Below, one piece after another: positions 1-6,545 of a stretch of DNA of 9,502 nucleotides. This DNA is from Sulfitobacter sp. Its GTDB lineage: Bacteria; Pseudomonadota; Alphaproteobacteria; Rhodobacterales; Rhodobacteraceae. Below the pieces are notes generated by a model. It was not told the DNA's origin and made no database searches. It saw only the letters and a program-made list of their open reading frames with translations. Numbering within the stretch: the stretch's first letter is position 1; the number at the start of each line of letters is the position of its first letter. Where the stretch lies: positions 1 through 9,502 of the forward strand of contig JAGXHD010000177.1 of assembly GCA_024636395.1 (NCBI GenBank), read 5' to 3'. Position numbers and translations under genes: made by a program.

Positions 1-1
1 A

Positions 2-109
2 GCAGGGGATGCCGAAGGGCTGGTTTCCGCCCTCGGCGTGCACGAGCGGCGCATTTATGACAGCTCCCGCGCGTTACAGGACATTCCAGCGAAAAAGGCC
101 ACGAGATGA
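2..109 (+). CDS. 3' end of an unidentified protein, cut by the window edge
   Basis: Only the last 35 codons are present. The frame is open from base 2 and ends in TGA at 107-109, and the stop overlaps the start of the next gene as ATGA. That overlap strongly suggests one operon with translational coupling. The visible tail is hydrophilic and ends in a basic run (KKATR). It has no motif that I can place. From context it could be another enzyme or regulator of sugar-acid catabolism, such as a four-carbon acid sugar kinase, aldolase or isomerase, but nothing in the visible residues decides between these. Confidence 0.6.
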   Translation, partial: AGDAEGLVSALGVHERRIYDSSRALQDIPAKKATR

Positions 110-1098
110 GACTAGCAATTTTGGGTGCGGCAGGCATGATCGGCCGCAAACTGGCTGAGCGTATAGCCGCGAGTGGCAAGATCGGCGGCCGCAGCGTGAC
201 CGCATTGACGCTGGTGGATGTGATTGCACCAGATGTAGCAAAGGATTTTGCAGGCACCCGTGATGCTTTCGCCGCCGATTTGACAGCGCCCGGCGCAGCG
301 GAGCAGATCATCGCCGCGCGACCTGAGATCATCGTGCATCTGGCCGCGATCGTCTCTGGTGAGGCAGAGGCCGATATGGCCAAGGGATACCGCGTCAATC
401 TGGATGGCACACGCGCGCTGCTGGAGGCAATCGCGGGCGTCGACGACTATTGCCCCCGCGTGATCTATGCCTCGTCGCTGGCGGTCTTCGGCGCGCCCTT
501 CCCCGCCAAGATCCCCGATGCGTACCACCTCACCCCGCTGACCAGCTACGGCACACAAAAGGCCATGGGAGAGATGCTGCTCAACGATTATTCGCGCCGA
601 GGGCTAGTCGACGGCATCGGCATCCGCTTCCCCACCATCTGCATCCGCCCCGGCAAGCCCAACAAGGCCGCGTCGAGCTTTTATTCGGGGATCCTGCGTG
701 AGCCGCTGAACGGGCAGGAGGCAATCCTGCCGGTAGACGACGACACGCGCCACTGGTTCGCCAGCCCGCGCGCCGCTGTGGGTTATATCGAGCATGCCGC
801 TGATCTGGACACGGCACCGCTGGGCGCGCAACGGTGCATGACCATGCCGGGCGTCTCCGCCACCGTGGGCGAGCAGATCGAAGCCCTCCGCGCCGTGGCA
901 GGCGACGCCGCCGTGGCCCTGATCCGCCGCATTCCTGATCCTGCGGTGGCGGCCATCGTGTCGGGCTGGCCGCGCGATTTTGACACCGCCCGCGCAAATG
1001 CACTGGGTTTTGTCGCCGAAACATCATTCCAGGAAATCATTGAGATTTATCTGGAGGACGAAATGGGCCAAAAGGCCCAGATCGGTGCCCCACTCTAG
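106..1098 (+). CDS. denD: D-erythronate dehydrogenase-like NAD-dependent epimerase/dehydratase-family enzyme
   Basis: This is an extended short-chain dehydrogenase of 330 residues with a Rossmann fold. The nucleotide loop GAAGMIG lies at residues 7-13. Asp38, at the end of the second strand, favours NAD over NADP. The catalytic set is Ser123/Ser124 (YASS), Tyr148 and Lys152 (YGTQK). The stretch after it (residues 157-190, containing GIRFPTICIRPGKPNKAAS) is the pattern I associate with DenD, which oxidises D-erythronate at C2 to 2-keto-D-erythronate in a pathway with OtnI, OtnK and OtnC. The enzyme is cytoplasmic. The chosen start has AAGG seven bases upstream and overlaps the previous stop (ATGA). 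The TRAP transporter genes follow 66 bases downstream, so a sugar acid is the likely shared substrate. The family includes enzymes for related acids, so exact stereochemistry is inferred. Confidence 0.85.
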   Translation: MRLAILGAAGMIGRKLAERIAASGKIGGRSVTALTLVDVIAPDVAKDFAGTRDAFAADLTAPGAAEQIIAARPEIIVHLAAIVSGEAEADMAKGYRVNLDGTRALLEAIAGVDDYCPRVIYASSLAVFGAPFPAKIPDAYHLTPLTSYGTQKAMGEMLLNDYSRRGLVDGIGIRFPTICIRPGKPNKAASSFYSGILREPLNGQEAILPVDDDTRHWFASPRAAVGYIEHAADLDTAPLGAQRCMTMPGVSATVGEQIEALRAVAGDAAVALIRRIPDPAVAAIVSGWPRDFDTARANALGFVAETSFQEIIEIYLEDEMGQKAQIGAPL

Positions 1099-1104
1099 GG
1101 CACC
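1064..1104 (+). promoter_or_regulatory. Tandem RNA hairpins over the denD stop codon
   Basis: Two stems follow each other. TGGGCC (1064-1069) pairs with GGCCCA (1074-1079) around an AAAA loop. GGTGCCC (1084-1090) pairs with GGGCACC (1098-1104) around a 7-base loop that includes the first two bases of the TAG stop. Neither has a U tract, so these are not typical terminators. They could mark an mRNA processing or stability boundary upstream of dctP. The stems are visible directly; the role is inferred. Confidence 0.45.
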
Positions 1105-1151
1105 ACAAGCAGCGCCACTCAAGTGGCCGGAACAATACGATCATCACCTTT

Positions 1152-1157
1152 GGGAGG
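1152..1157 (+). promoter_or_regulatory. Ribosome binding site GGGAGG that fixes the dctP start
   Basis: GGGAGG sits seven bases before the ATG at 1165. The open frame extends back to a GTG at 1123, but the strong site and the signal peptide that begins at 1165 show that 1165 is the real start. Confidence 0.8.
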
Positions 1158-1164
1158 AACCAAA

Positions 1165-2136
1165 ATGAAACATACACTCTTCGCAGTCGCCAGCACCATC
1201 GCGGTCATCGGCGCGTCTACAGCTCAGGCTGAGCGCAATATCGTCGTGGGTCACGCCCTGTCGCCAACATCGCATTACGGCATCGGCGCACAGGCCTTCA
1301 TCGACACGCTGACCGAGCTTTCGGGCGGCGAATTCACCGGATCACAAGCCCCCGCAGGCCAGCTCGGCGGCGAGCGCGACATGATCGAGGGTCTGCAAAT
1401 CGGCTCCATGGATGTGGTCGTCACATCGACCGGTCCGCTGGGCAACTTCGTACCTGAAGTTTATGCACTCGATCTGCCATTCCTGTTCCGCGACTACGAT
1501 CACGCCCGCGCGGTGCTTGACGGCGATATCGGTCAAGAGCTTCTGGCCAAGATCGACGAAAATCAGCTGGTCGGGCTGGCATGGTCCGAAAATGGCTTCC
1601 GCCACGTGACCAACTCCCAGCGCCCCGTGCGTACCCCTGCCGATCTGGACGGGCTCAAGCTGCGCACGATGGAAAACCGCGTGCACATGGAAGCCTTCTC
1701 GCAAATGGGTGCAGCGCCCACGCCGATGGCTTTCCCCGAACTCTTCACCGCCCTACAGCAAGGCGTTGTCGATGGTCAGGAAAACCCTGTGACCGTGATC
1801 ACTGCGTCCAAGTTCTGGGAAGTGCAGGGCTATGTCTCGCTCACCGGTCACGTCTATTCACCCGCCATCGTGCTGGCCTCCCCGATCCTGCTCGACGGCC
1901 TGACAGACGAACAGCGCGGCTGGTTCTATGAAGCGGCCAAGGCATCCTCTGTCGCCACACGGACCGAAGTAAACCGCCTTGAGGAAGCCGGCGTCGCCCT
2001 GCTGCGCGAGAACGGGATGGAAGTGATCACAGACATCGACAAGGCGCCCTTCGCCGAGTTGGCTCAGTCCTCATACTCCGTCTATACGGATCAGTATGGT
2101 ACAGAGCTGGTCGAGCGTATCCAGGCAGTCGAGTAA
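1165..2136 (+). CDS. dctP: TRAP transporter periplasmic substrate-binding protein (DctP family)
   Basis: This 323-residue extracytoplasmic solute receptor captures the substrate in the periplasm and delivers it to the DctQM permease. A signal peptide covers residues 1-22 (short basic start, hydrophobic core, cut after AQA). Family hallmarks follow: GQLGGERDMIEGLQIG at 65-80, FRHVTN at 145-150, and PADLDGLKLRTMEN at 158-171. Arg167 in that last block corresponds to the arginine that binds the ligand carboxylate in DctP proteins. The block ending FTALQQGVVDGQENP (194-208) is also typical. Length is normal for the family. It is the second gene after denD and lies between hairpins on both sides, which may raise its transcript level relative to the membrane subunits. 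The ligand is probably a sugar acid, by context only. Confidence 0.93.
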   Translation: MKHTLFAVASTIAVIGASTAQAERNIVVGHALSPTSHYGIGAQAFIDTLTELSGGEFTGSQAPAGQLGGERDMIEGLQIGSMDVVVTSTGPLGNFVPEVYALDLPFLFRDYDHARAVLDGDIGQELLAKIDENQLVGLAWSENGFRHVTNSQRPVRTPADLDGLKLRTMENRVHMEAFSQMGAAPTPMAFPELFTALQQGVVDGQENPVTVITASKFWEVQGYVSLTGHVYSPAIVLASPILLDGLTDEQRGWFYEAAKASSVATRTEVNRLEEAGVALLRENGMEVITDIDKAPFAELAQSSYSVYTDQYGTELVERIQAVE

Positions 2137-2144
2137 CGCCTCCC

Positions 2145-2172
2145 GAGCAGGCGCATACCCTTGCGCCTGCTC
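2145..2172 (+). promoter_or_regulatory. Perfect 11-bp hairpin between dctP and dctQ
   Basis: GAGCAGGCGCA (2145-2155) pairs perfectly with TGCGCCTGCTC (2162-2172) around the six-base loop TACCCT. It begins nine bases after the dctP stop and is followed by only a weak CATCTTTCC tract. A strong stem after the binding-protein gene commonly protects the upstream mRNA end or partly terminates, which gives more binding protein than permease. It is unlikely to be a full terminator because dctQ and dctM follow directly. Confidence 0.7.
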
Positions 2173-2209
2173 GCCCCATCTTTCCCCAGTACACCCATGA
2201 GGCATGCCA

Positions 2210-2716
2210 ATGCGCCATTTCCTGCGTCTCGAAGACTTCACGACCGGTATCGCGCAGCGCCTTTCCATTGCGTTTCTCATCATCGCGGCCAGTCTGGCGC
2301 TCTATCAGGTCATCACCCGCTTTGCCTTCGGCGCGCCCTCCACCTGGTCTGAGGTGATCACCCGCACGGCCATGATCTGGTCGGTGTTTCTGGGTGTAGC
2401 GGTAGCGTTCAAGCACGGGGCAATGATTTCCGTAAATGTGATCCAGAACGCTCTGCCGCCACGTCTCGGCATCGGTATCTACCTATTGGCGAGCGCGGGC
2501 TCGCTTATATTTTTCTCGGTCCTGCTGTGGCAAGGCTATCTGATGACAATGCGGGTCATCCCGCAAAGTCTGGCGGCGCTTGATATCTCCATCGCCTGGG
2601 CCTATGCAGCGCTGCCCGTAGGCTCCGGCTTCATTCTGGTCGCGGTTGCCGCTTCGATGGTCCGTGCGGTACAGGGCGATTGGCTCATCGCGCGCAATGC
2701 GGAGGATCTGGAATGA
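2210..2716 (+). CDS. dctQ: TRAP transporter small permease subunit (DctQ family)
   Basis: The 168-residue integral membrane subunit pairs with DctM in a sodium-coupled TRAP transporter. Four hydrophobic segments are visible, near residues 16-35, 54-68, 88-107 and 128-151. Family features include the W46-S-E stretch with Arg52 after the first helix, a HG pair (69-70) in the cytoplasmic loop, and IAWAYAALPVG (128-138) leading the last helix. An ATG at 2204 is in frame but only one base from the GAGG at 2199-2202. The ATG at 2210 has a seven-base spacing and is preferred. The stop overlaps the dctM start as ATGA. Confidence 0.9.
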   Translation: MRHFLRLEDFTTGIAQRLSIAFLIIAASLALYQVITRFAFGAPSTWSEVITRTAMIWSVFLGVAVAFKHGAMISVNVIQNALPPRLGIGIYLLASAGSLIFFSVLLWQGYLMTMRVIPQSLAALDISIAWAYAALPVGSGFILVAVAASMVRAVQGDWLIARNAEDLE

Positions 2717-3993
2717 ACAGCGCTCTGGGTCTTTCACTCGCGATACTCTTTATCCTCGGCGTTCCCATCGCCGTGGCCATCGGTCTGGCATCCGTCATCG
2801 GCATTCAGGCACAGGGCAATCTGCCCCTGCTGCTGATCGCCCAGCGTATGTTCACCGGCATCGACAGCTTCCCGCTCATGGCGATCCCGCTGTTCATCCT
2901 TGCGGGCAATCTGATGTCGGCGGGCGGTATCTCCCACCGTCTGGTGGAGCTGGCCAAATCGCTGGTCGGCGGTATTCAGGGCGGGCTCGCCTGCACTTGC
3001 GTTCTGACCTGTATGCTCTTCGCCTCCGTCTCCGGCTCCTCGGTCGCCACCACATTCGCCATCGGCGCGATCCTCATACCCGCGATGGTCAAGCATAATT
3101 ATCCCAAGCCACTCGCCGCCTCGATTCAGGCCTCCTCGGCAGAGCTGGGCGTGCTCATCCCGCCCTCCATCCCACTTATCCTCTACGGCGTCTCGACCGA
3201 CACCTCCATCGGCAAGCTCTTTGTCGCGGGCCTCGGACCCGGTCTGGTGGTGGCAGGCTCGCTGATGGCGCTCGTCCTCGTAATCTGCCGTCTCCGAGGT
3301 ATCGGCAAGGAAGATGGGATGGACCGCGCGTCCCCCGGTGCGGCGCTCTGGTCCGCCCTGCCCGCGCTGATGGTCCCTATCGTCATCCTCGGCGGGATCT
3401 ATTCCGGCATCTTTACCCCCACGGAGGCCAGTGCCGCCGCCGTAGCCGCAGCGCTGATTGTGGGCCTTGTGATGTACCGGGAACTCAAAATCAGCGACCT
3501 GCCCGAGATCCTCAAAAAGACGATTATCTCCACATCGGCCATCATGATCATCATCTCGGCGGCGGCACTGTTTTCGTTCCTCATCACCCGCTCGGGCCTG
3601 CCCAACGAGATCGCGGCTTGGTTCAAAGAGATTTTCGAAAGCCGCATCGCCTTCCTGCTGGCGGTGAACGTGCTGCTGCTGATCGTGGGCATGTTCATCG
3701 AGACATCCGCCGCGATCCTCGTGCTCGCCCCGATCCTCACCCCCATCGCGCTGAGCTATGGCGTCGACCCGGTGCATTTCGGCCTCATCATCGTCGTCAA
3801 TCTCGCGCTTGGAATGATAACGCCACCGCTCGGCGTCAACCTCTTTGCTGCCTGCGCCGTCGCAAATCTGCGGGTCGAGAAGATCATACCCCAACTTGTG
3901 TGGTTCGTGCTGACAGTGTTCGCGGCCCTCATGGTTATCACCTATGTGCCCGCGATCACGCTCTGGCCGGTGGAATGGGTGTTCGGCCCCTGA
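2713..3993 (+). CDS. dctM: TRAP transporter large permease subunit (DctM family)
   Basis: The 426-residue protein is the transport-channel subunit of the TRAP system and is made of about a dozen hydrophobic helices. Recognisable blocks are FPLMAIPLFILAGNLM (53-68), the SGSS turn (107-110), the GVLIPPSIPLILYGVS block (146-161), TPTEASAAAV (235-244) and the C-terminal GMITPPLGVNLF (367-378). All are standard DctM signatures, and the length is normal. The ATG at 2713 overlaps the dctQ stop (ATGA), and GGAGG at 2701-2705 gives a seven-base spacing. A longer in-frame start at 2680 lies inside dctQ and is unlikely. This is the last gene of the operon and is followed by a terminator. Confidence 0.95.
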   Translation: MNSALGLSLAILFILGVPIAVAIGLASVIGIQAQGNLPLLLIAQRMFTGIDSFPLMAIPLFILAGNLMSAGGISHRLVELAKSLVGGIQGGLACTCVLTCMLFASVSGSSVATTFAIGAILIPAMVKHNYPKPLAASIQASSAELGVLIPPSIPLILYGVSTDTSIGKLFVAGLGPGLVVAGSLMALVLVICRLRGIGKEDGMDRASPGAALWSALPALMVPIVILGGIYSGIFTPTEASAAAVAAALIVGLVMYRELKISDLPEILKKTIISTSAIMIIISAAALFSFLITRSGLPNEIAAWFKEIFESRIAFLLAVNVLLLIVGMFIETSAAILVLAPILTPIALSYGVDPVHFGLIIVVNLALGMITPPLGVNLFAACAVANLRVEKIIPQLVWFVLTVFAALMVITYVPAITLWPVEWVFGP

Positions 3994-4030
3994 TCGCCGC
4001 CACGCGACGCGCTACAGATAGCAAAATTGA

Positions 4031-4064
4031 AAACGCCGCCCCAGAATGGTGCGGCGTTTGTTTT
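4031..4064 (+). terminator. Rho-independent terminator of the sugar-acid/TRAP operon
   Basis: AAACGCCGC (4031-4039) pairs with GCGGCGTTT (4051-4059). After one mismatch, CCA (4041-4043) pairs with TGG (4047-4049) around a GAA loop. The tail TTTGTTTT (4057-4064) completes a standard intrinsic terminator, 38 bases after the dctM stop. Confidence 0.88.
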
Positions 4065-4274
4065 GCGCGAATGTGTACCTTCTCGCAGTCTTATAAAGCT
4101 ATTAAGCAGTCATCTGTCGGTCGGTGCGATAATCTTAGCCACTCAACGTTTTTGAGGCGACAATATAATCGGCGGATAGGTTGGCCGCTCTGCGGGCAAA
4201 AGCTGATCGGTAGGCGCTACCGAAAGACTTACAGTTTTGTCTGCCGCCCAAATCGGTAATCCGCTCTGACTTTT
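4065..4274. other. Gap between convergent transcription units
   Basis: No gene is visible here. It lies between the end of the + strand operon and the end of the - strand cluster. The only clear structure is the hairpin at 4207-4223, described separately, plus a weak CTCAA/TTGAG dyad near 4140-4155. Confidence 0.5.
4207..4223 (-). terminator. Possible terminator of the - strand DUF4149-like gene
   Basis: TCGGTAG (4207-4213) pairs with CTACCGA (4217-4223) around a three-base loop. Read on the - strand it lies about 50 bases beyond the stop at 4275 and is followed by TCAGCTTTTGC, a weak U tract. A terminator is plausible but the tail is poor. Confidence 0.4.
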
Positions 4275-4670
4275 CTAGATGCTCGAGAGCCGCAAAAGCA
4301 CATATGCAGCACCAGCGATGTGAGCCAAGGTGATAAGTACCGAAAGGGTATGCAAGATCTTGAAGCGGGTCTTGGCCCCTCGATCCGTGGCTGTGTTGAT
4401 GGCCGGCATCAGAACTTGGCGCGCGAACAGCGTGGTCACCACGATCAGTGCAAGTATAACGCTTGCGATCGCGTCAGCGGAGAAGCTCGACGCCGCCGCT
4501 AGTGCCGAGGACCCGAGAACAAAAAGATAGAAGTGCGGAAAGGCTCGGCGTATCAGCAGCCCAGCCGTCTCCGCCGGAAGGGCATTGAACACGAAAGCGG
4601 CAAAGCAGAAGGCGTAAAGTACTGCACCGCCAAACATCAGCGCAGTGGAAAGCAGGGCAATCTCGAACAT
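4275..4670 (-). CDS. DUF4149/TMEM205-like four-helix membrane protein
   Basis: The product is 131 residues with four hydrophobic segments near 5-28, 46-62, 66-84 and 106-127. FVFNALPAETAGLLIRRAFPHFYLF (from residue 27) and LMPAINTATDRG (87-98) followed by RFKILHTLSVLI (102-113) match the pattern of small DUF4149/TMEM205-like inner-membrane proteins, whose function in bacteria is unknown. Two ATGs are adjacent. The upstream one (4673) is only two bases from the AAAGGA site (4676-4681), so 4670 with a five-base gap is preferred. It lies downstream of the methyltransferase gene on the same strand, but 237 bases separate them and it may have its own promoter. Confidence 0.75.
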   Translation of the reverse strand: MFEIALLSTALMFGGAVLYAFCFAAFVFNALPAETAGLLIRRAFPHFYLFVLGSSALAAASSFSADAIASVILALIVVTTLFARQVLMPAINTATDRGAKTRFKILHTLSVLITLAHIAGAAYVLLRLSSI

Positions 4671-4907
4671 CATGGTCCTTTCGGTTTACGGGCAAAGCCT
4701 GTGTAAATTTCACTTTGGCGAACGGAGGAGCCGAAAAGCAGATCAAACAGCCAGAGTTCGAATGCCCTTGGAGGCCTTGTCGGAATAAAGACCGATCCAT
4801 GCGAAACGTCCGGAGAAGAGGTAACTCATCCCCCTCCCCCGCGAATCTCATCCGCACATCTCTGAATGGCAACTTCGTCATCAATATTTGTGTAACTGCG
4901 CTTGGAG
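4671..4907. other. Intergenic stretch with one tiny open frame
   Basis: This 237-base gap separates two - strand genes and probably holds the promoter of the DUF4149-like gene. One 28-codon - strand frame (4829 to 4743) begins just after a GGAGGGGG run and reads MSYLFSGRFAWIG at its start. It is too short to accept as a gene on sequence alone. Longer frames across this gap are shadows that overlap the neighbours. Confidence 0.35.
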
Positions 4908-5726
4908 TCAGACATTCTTGCGCCTGTTGGGGAAAGCCGGGACCGCGTAGGGTACCTTGCGTTGATAGGCCAGAAAGCGGCTGCCGTATCGTTTCTTGAA
5001 CCTTCGTTCTTTGAGCTTTGGAGCAGCGAGGCAGTAGACTGTGAGTGTGGCGGCTAAGGCCAATTGATCTGGTGTCCAGACAGGCACGGTCCAGAGGGTC
5101 AGAGCAAATGCGACATAGATGGGCTGCCGGATGAAGCGGAAAAGTCCAGTTGTCGGCATCCCTGGAAACCGCGGCTTTATGTTCTGCAAGAGTGACATCC
5201 ACCCCAACGCACCCGACTGCACTTCGGCACCTGCATCAAAACTGGCTTTGATCAACAGCAACCACGCCACCGCATAGGCACAGACGATCGCATAAAATGC
5301 CGCCCCCTCCGCCCGCCACCAGATGATGCCGCTTGGAGTCCAGAACACGAACAGTCCCAAAAGCTGTATCGAAGCGATAATCGCGTAAGTGGTGGTCGCC
5401 AGGGTCGCGCCATACTTGCCGGGAACGAGGTACGACAACAATCGCGATCCACGCCCAGTGAGCAGCAGCGAGTGAACAACTGGAAACTGTAAAACAAGCG
5501 CGGCATTTGTCAGGGCCGCGAAGGGCCAAGGTACTGTCCCGAAGCTCCGGCTCATCCCAAAGAACATCGCAGAAATCATTGCGAGCACGGCTGCCGCAAA
5601 GATCGCGTGAACCACAGCGCCAAAAGCCAGCGCAACGAGAATGCGACCAAATCCTCGAGGCGGATGTAACGCGCCTGACACGAGCCGGGTCAGGCGTTCT
5701 GTATGACTGTCCTCATGGTTGCTCAT
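4908..5726 (-). CDS. Membrane methyltransferase of the isoprenylcysteine carboxyl methyltransferase/MddA-like type
   Basis: The product is 272 residues with about six hydrophobic segments and a soluble, SAM-binding-type C-terminus. FIRQPIY (198-204) and PKLKERRFKKRYGSRFLAYQRKVP (236-259) follow the R-H/Q-P-x-Y ... E-R-x-(x)-x-G-x-x-F-x-x-Y pattern of ICMT, phospholipid methyltransferases and NnrU-like proteins. The middle region, with QFPVVHSLLLTGRG (80-93), VPGKYGATLATTTYA (101-115) and FWTPSGIIWW (128-137), resembles MddA, the enzyme that methylates methanethiol to dimethyl sulfide. That substrate is a hypothesis; the fold is the safer call. Gln201 replaces the more common His. There is no Shine-Dalgarno sequence before the chosen ATG. 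A four-codon frame (5737-5723) ends on it as ATGA. It lies downstream of the RegA-like gene. Confidence 0.7.
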   Translation of the reverse strand: MSNHEDSHTERLTRLVSGALHPPRGFGRILVALAFGAVVHAIFAAAVLAMISAMFFGMSRSFGTVPWPFAALTNAALVLQFPVVHSLLLTGRGSRLLSYLVPGKYGATLATTTYAIIASIQLLGLFVFWTPSGIIWWRAEGAAFYAIVCAYAVAWLLLIKASFDAGAEVQSGALGWMSLLQNIKPRFPGMPTTGLFRFIRQPIYVAFALTLWTVPVWTPDQLALAATLTVYCLAAPKLKERRFKKRYGSRFLAYQRKVPYAVPAFPNRRKNV

Positions 5727-5854
5727 GATAGGTACATAAAAAAGAGGGGCATCGGCGGCAGGCGAACTGACCTAGTCCGTTCTCCGCCCGTACCGTTACT
5801 TGGCAACTCGGAGGGAGAACCGCCAATGTCACCACGTTGGTTCGGCTGATTTCA
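5727..5854 (-). promoter_or_regulatory. Gap before the methyltransferase gene, with dyads
   Basis: These 128 bases lie between the regulator stop and the methyltransferase start. On the - strand GTTCTCC and GGAGAAC form a 7-base inverted repeat about 28 bases apart, followed by CCTCTTTTTT just before the gene. At the other end GGCTGAT (5844-5850) and ATCAGCC (5864-5870) form a hairpin over the end of the regulator gene. These could be a partial terminator or part of a regulated leader. Function is inferred. Confidence 0.35.
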
Positions 5855-6406
5855 CTATGCCGCATCAGCCACAACTCCGTTACGTCTGAGGATGCGCTGC
5901 AACGTGCGCCTGTGCATATTCAAAAGCCGCGCTGCTTGCGAAACATTACCGCCCGCGCCGTGAAAGACATGCTCGATATGCTCTATGCGCGCATCTTCCG
6001 GTGACATTGGCTTGGCCGGCGCCGGGGGATTCTGGTTTCTAGGTGCGAGCAAGACATCAACGATTTCATCAGTCGTCGCTGGTTTGGCGATATAATCTAC
6101 GGCTCCGATGCGTGCGGCCGCGACAGCAGTAGGAATGTCGCCATATCCCGTCAAAATAATTGCTCGCGCCTCGGGGTCACGCTCTTCAAGTAACCTTATG
6201 ACGTCGAGACCACTGCCATCGAGCAGCCTCAGGTCGACGACCGCGAACTTGGGTGTGTCTTGTTCTATGCTCGCGAACCCTTCTGCTACACTCGCAGCCG
6301 TCCGCGTTACAAATCCACGTTTCTGCATGGCCCTCGCGAGGCGATCCCGAAGGGCATCGTCATCTTCAACGATAAGCATTGATTTCTTGTCTTTGATATC
6401 CAACAT
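5855..6406 (-). CDS. regA: RegA/PrrA/ActR-type redox response regulator
   Basis: This 183-residue DNA-binding response regulator is close to the family length (about 184). Residues 9-122 form the receiver domain, with the acidic pocket EDD (14-16), phospho-acceptor Asp58 (VVDLRL), Thr86 and Lys108. A proline-rich linker (126-134) and PMSPEDARIEHIEHVF (133-148) lead into a Fis-type helix-turn-helix. That helix-turn-helix carries NVSQAARLLNMHRRTLQRIL (154-173), nearly diagnostic of RegA, PrrA and ActR. In this family a RegB/PrrB sensor kinase signals redox state and the regulator controls respiration, denitrification and carbon fixation genes. No kinase is in the window, so this may be a second or orphan copy. 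GGGAG (6413-6417) lies six bases before the start. Confidence 0.85.
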   Translation of the reverse strand: MLDIKDKKSMLIVEDDDALRDRLARAMQKRGFVTRTAASVAEGFASIEQDTPKFAVVDLRLLDGSGLDVIRLLEERDPEARAIILTGYGDIPTAVAAARIGAVDYIAKPATTDEIVDVLLAPRNQNPPAPAKPMSPEDARIEHIEHVFHGAGGNVSQAARLLNMHRRTLQRILRRNGVVADAA

Positions 6407-6458
6407 CTCTGTCTCCCTTTACATAGATACGGAGCAGAACCTTGGCTGGATCTCCGTC

Positions 6459-6473
6459 GCGTCAATCCGCCGC
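6459..6473 (-). promoter_or_regulatory. Candidate RegA/PrrA binding site upstream of the regulator gene
   Basis: GCGTC-AATCC-GCCGC fits the pattern GCGNC-Nx-GNCGC described for RegA/PrrA half-sites, here with a five-base gap. It ends 53 bases upstream of the regulator start. On the - strand it contains TTGACG, which could be a -35 element. This supports autoregulation. The pattern is short and GC-rich, so chance occurrence is possible. Confidence 0.4.
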
Positions 6474-6502
6474 TCCGAAGATCATGGCGATAGCGCAGAA
6501 TT

Positions 6503-6530
6503 AGGCAGTGGGCGGGGTCGCCCACTGCCT
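6503..6530 (-). terminator. Perfect 12-bp hairpin after the pseudoazurin gene
   Basis: Bases 6503-6514 and 6519-6530 pair without mismatch around a four-base loop (6515-6518). The stem begins 16 bases beyond the pseudoazurin stop on the - strand. The U tract after it is poor on that strand (TAATTCTG), so it may work as a weak or partial terminator or as a 3'-end stabiliser. On the + strand it is followed by TTTAAA but has no gene upstream of it. Confidence 0.65.
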
Positions 6531-6545
6531 TTAAACTGATCCGGC

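Noticed and set aside
2734..3894. 386-codon - strand frame opposite dctM
   Set aside because: It is the antisense shadow of a certain membrane-protein gene; its composition (His/Asp/Arg/Gly-rich) is typical of such shadows.
4474..5202. 242-codon - strand frame spanning two genes
   Set aside because: It overlaps the DUF4149-like and methyltransferase genes in another frame, and those have domain support while this does not.
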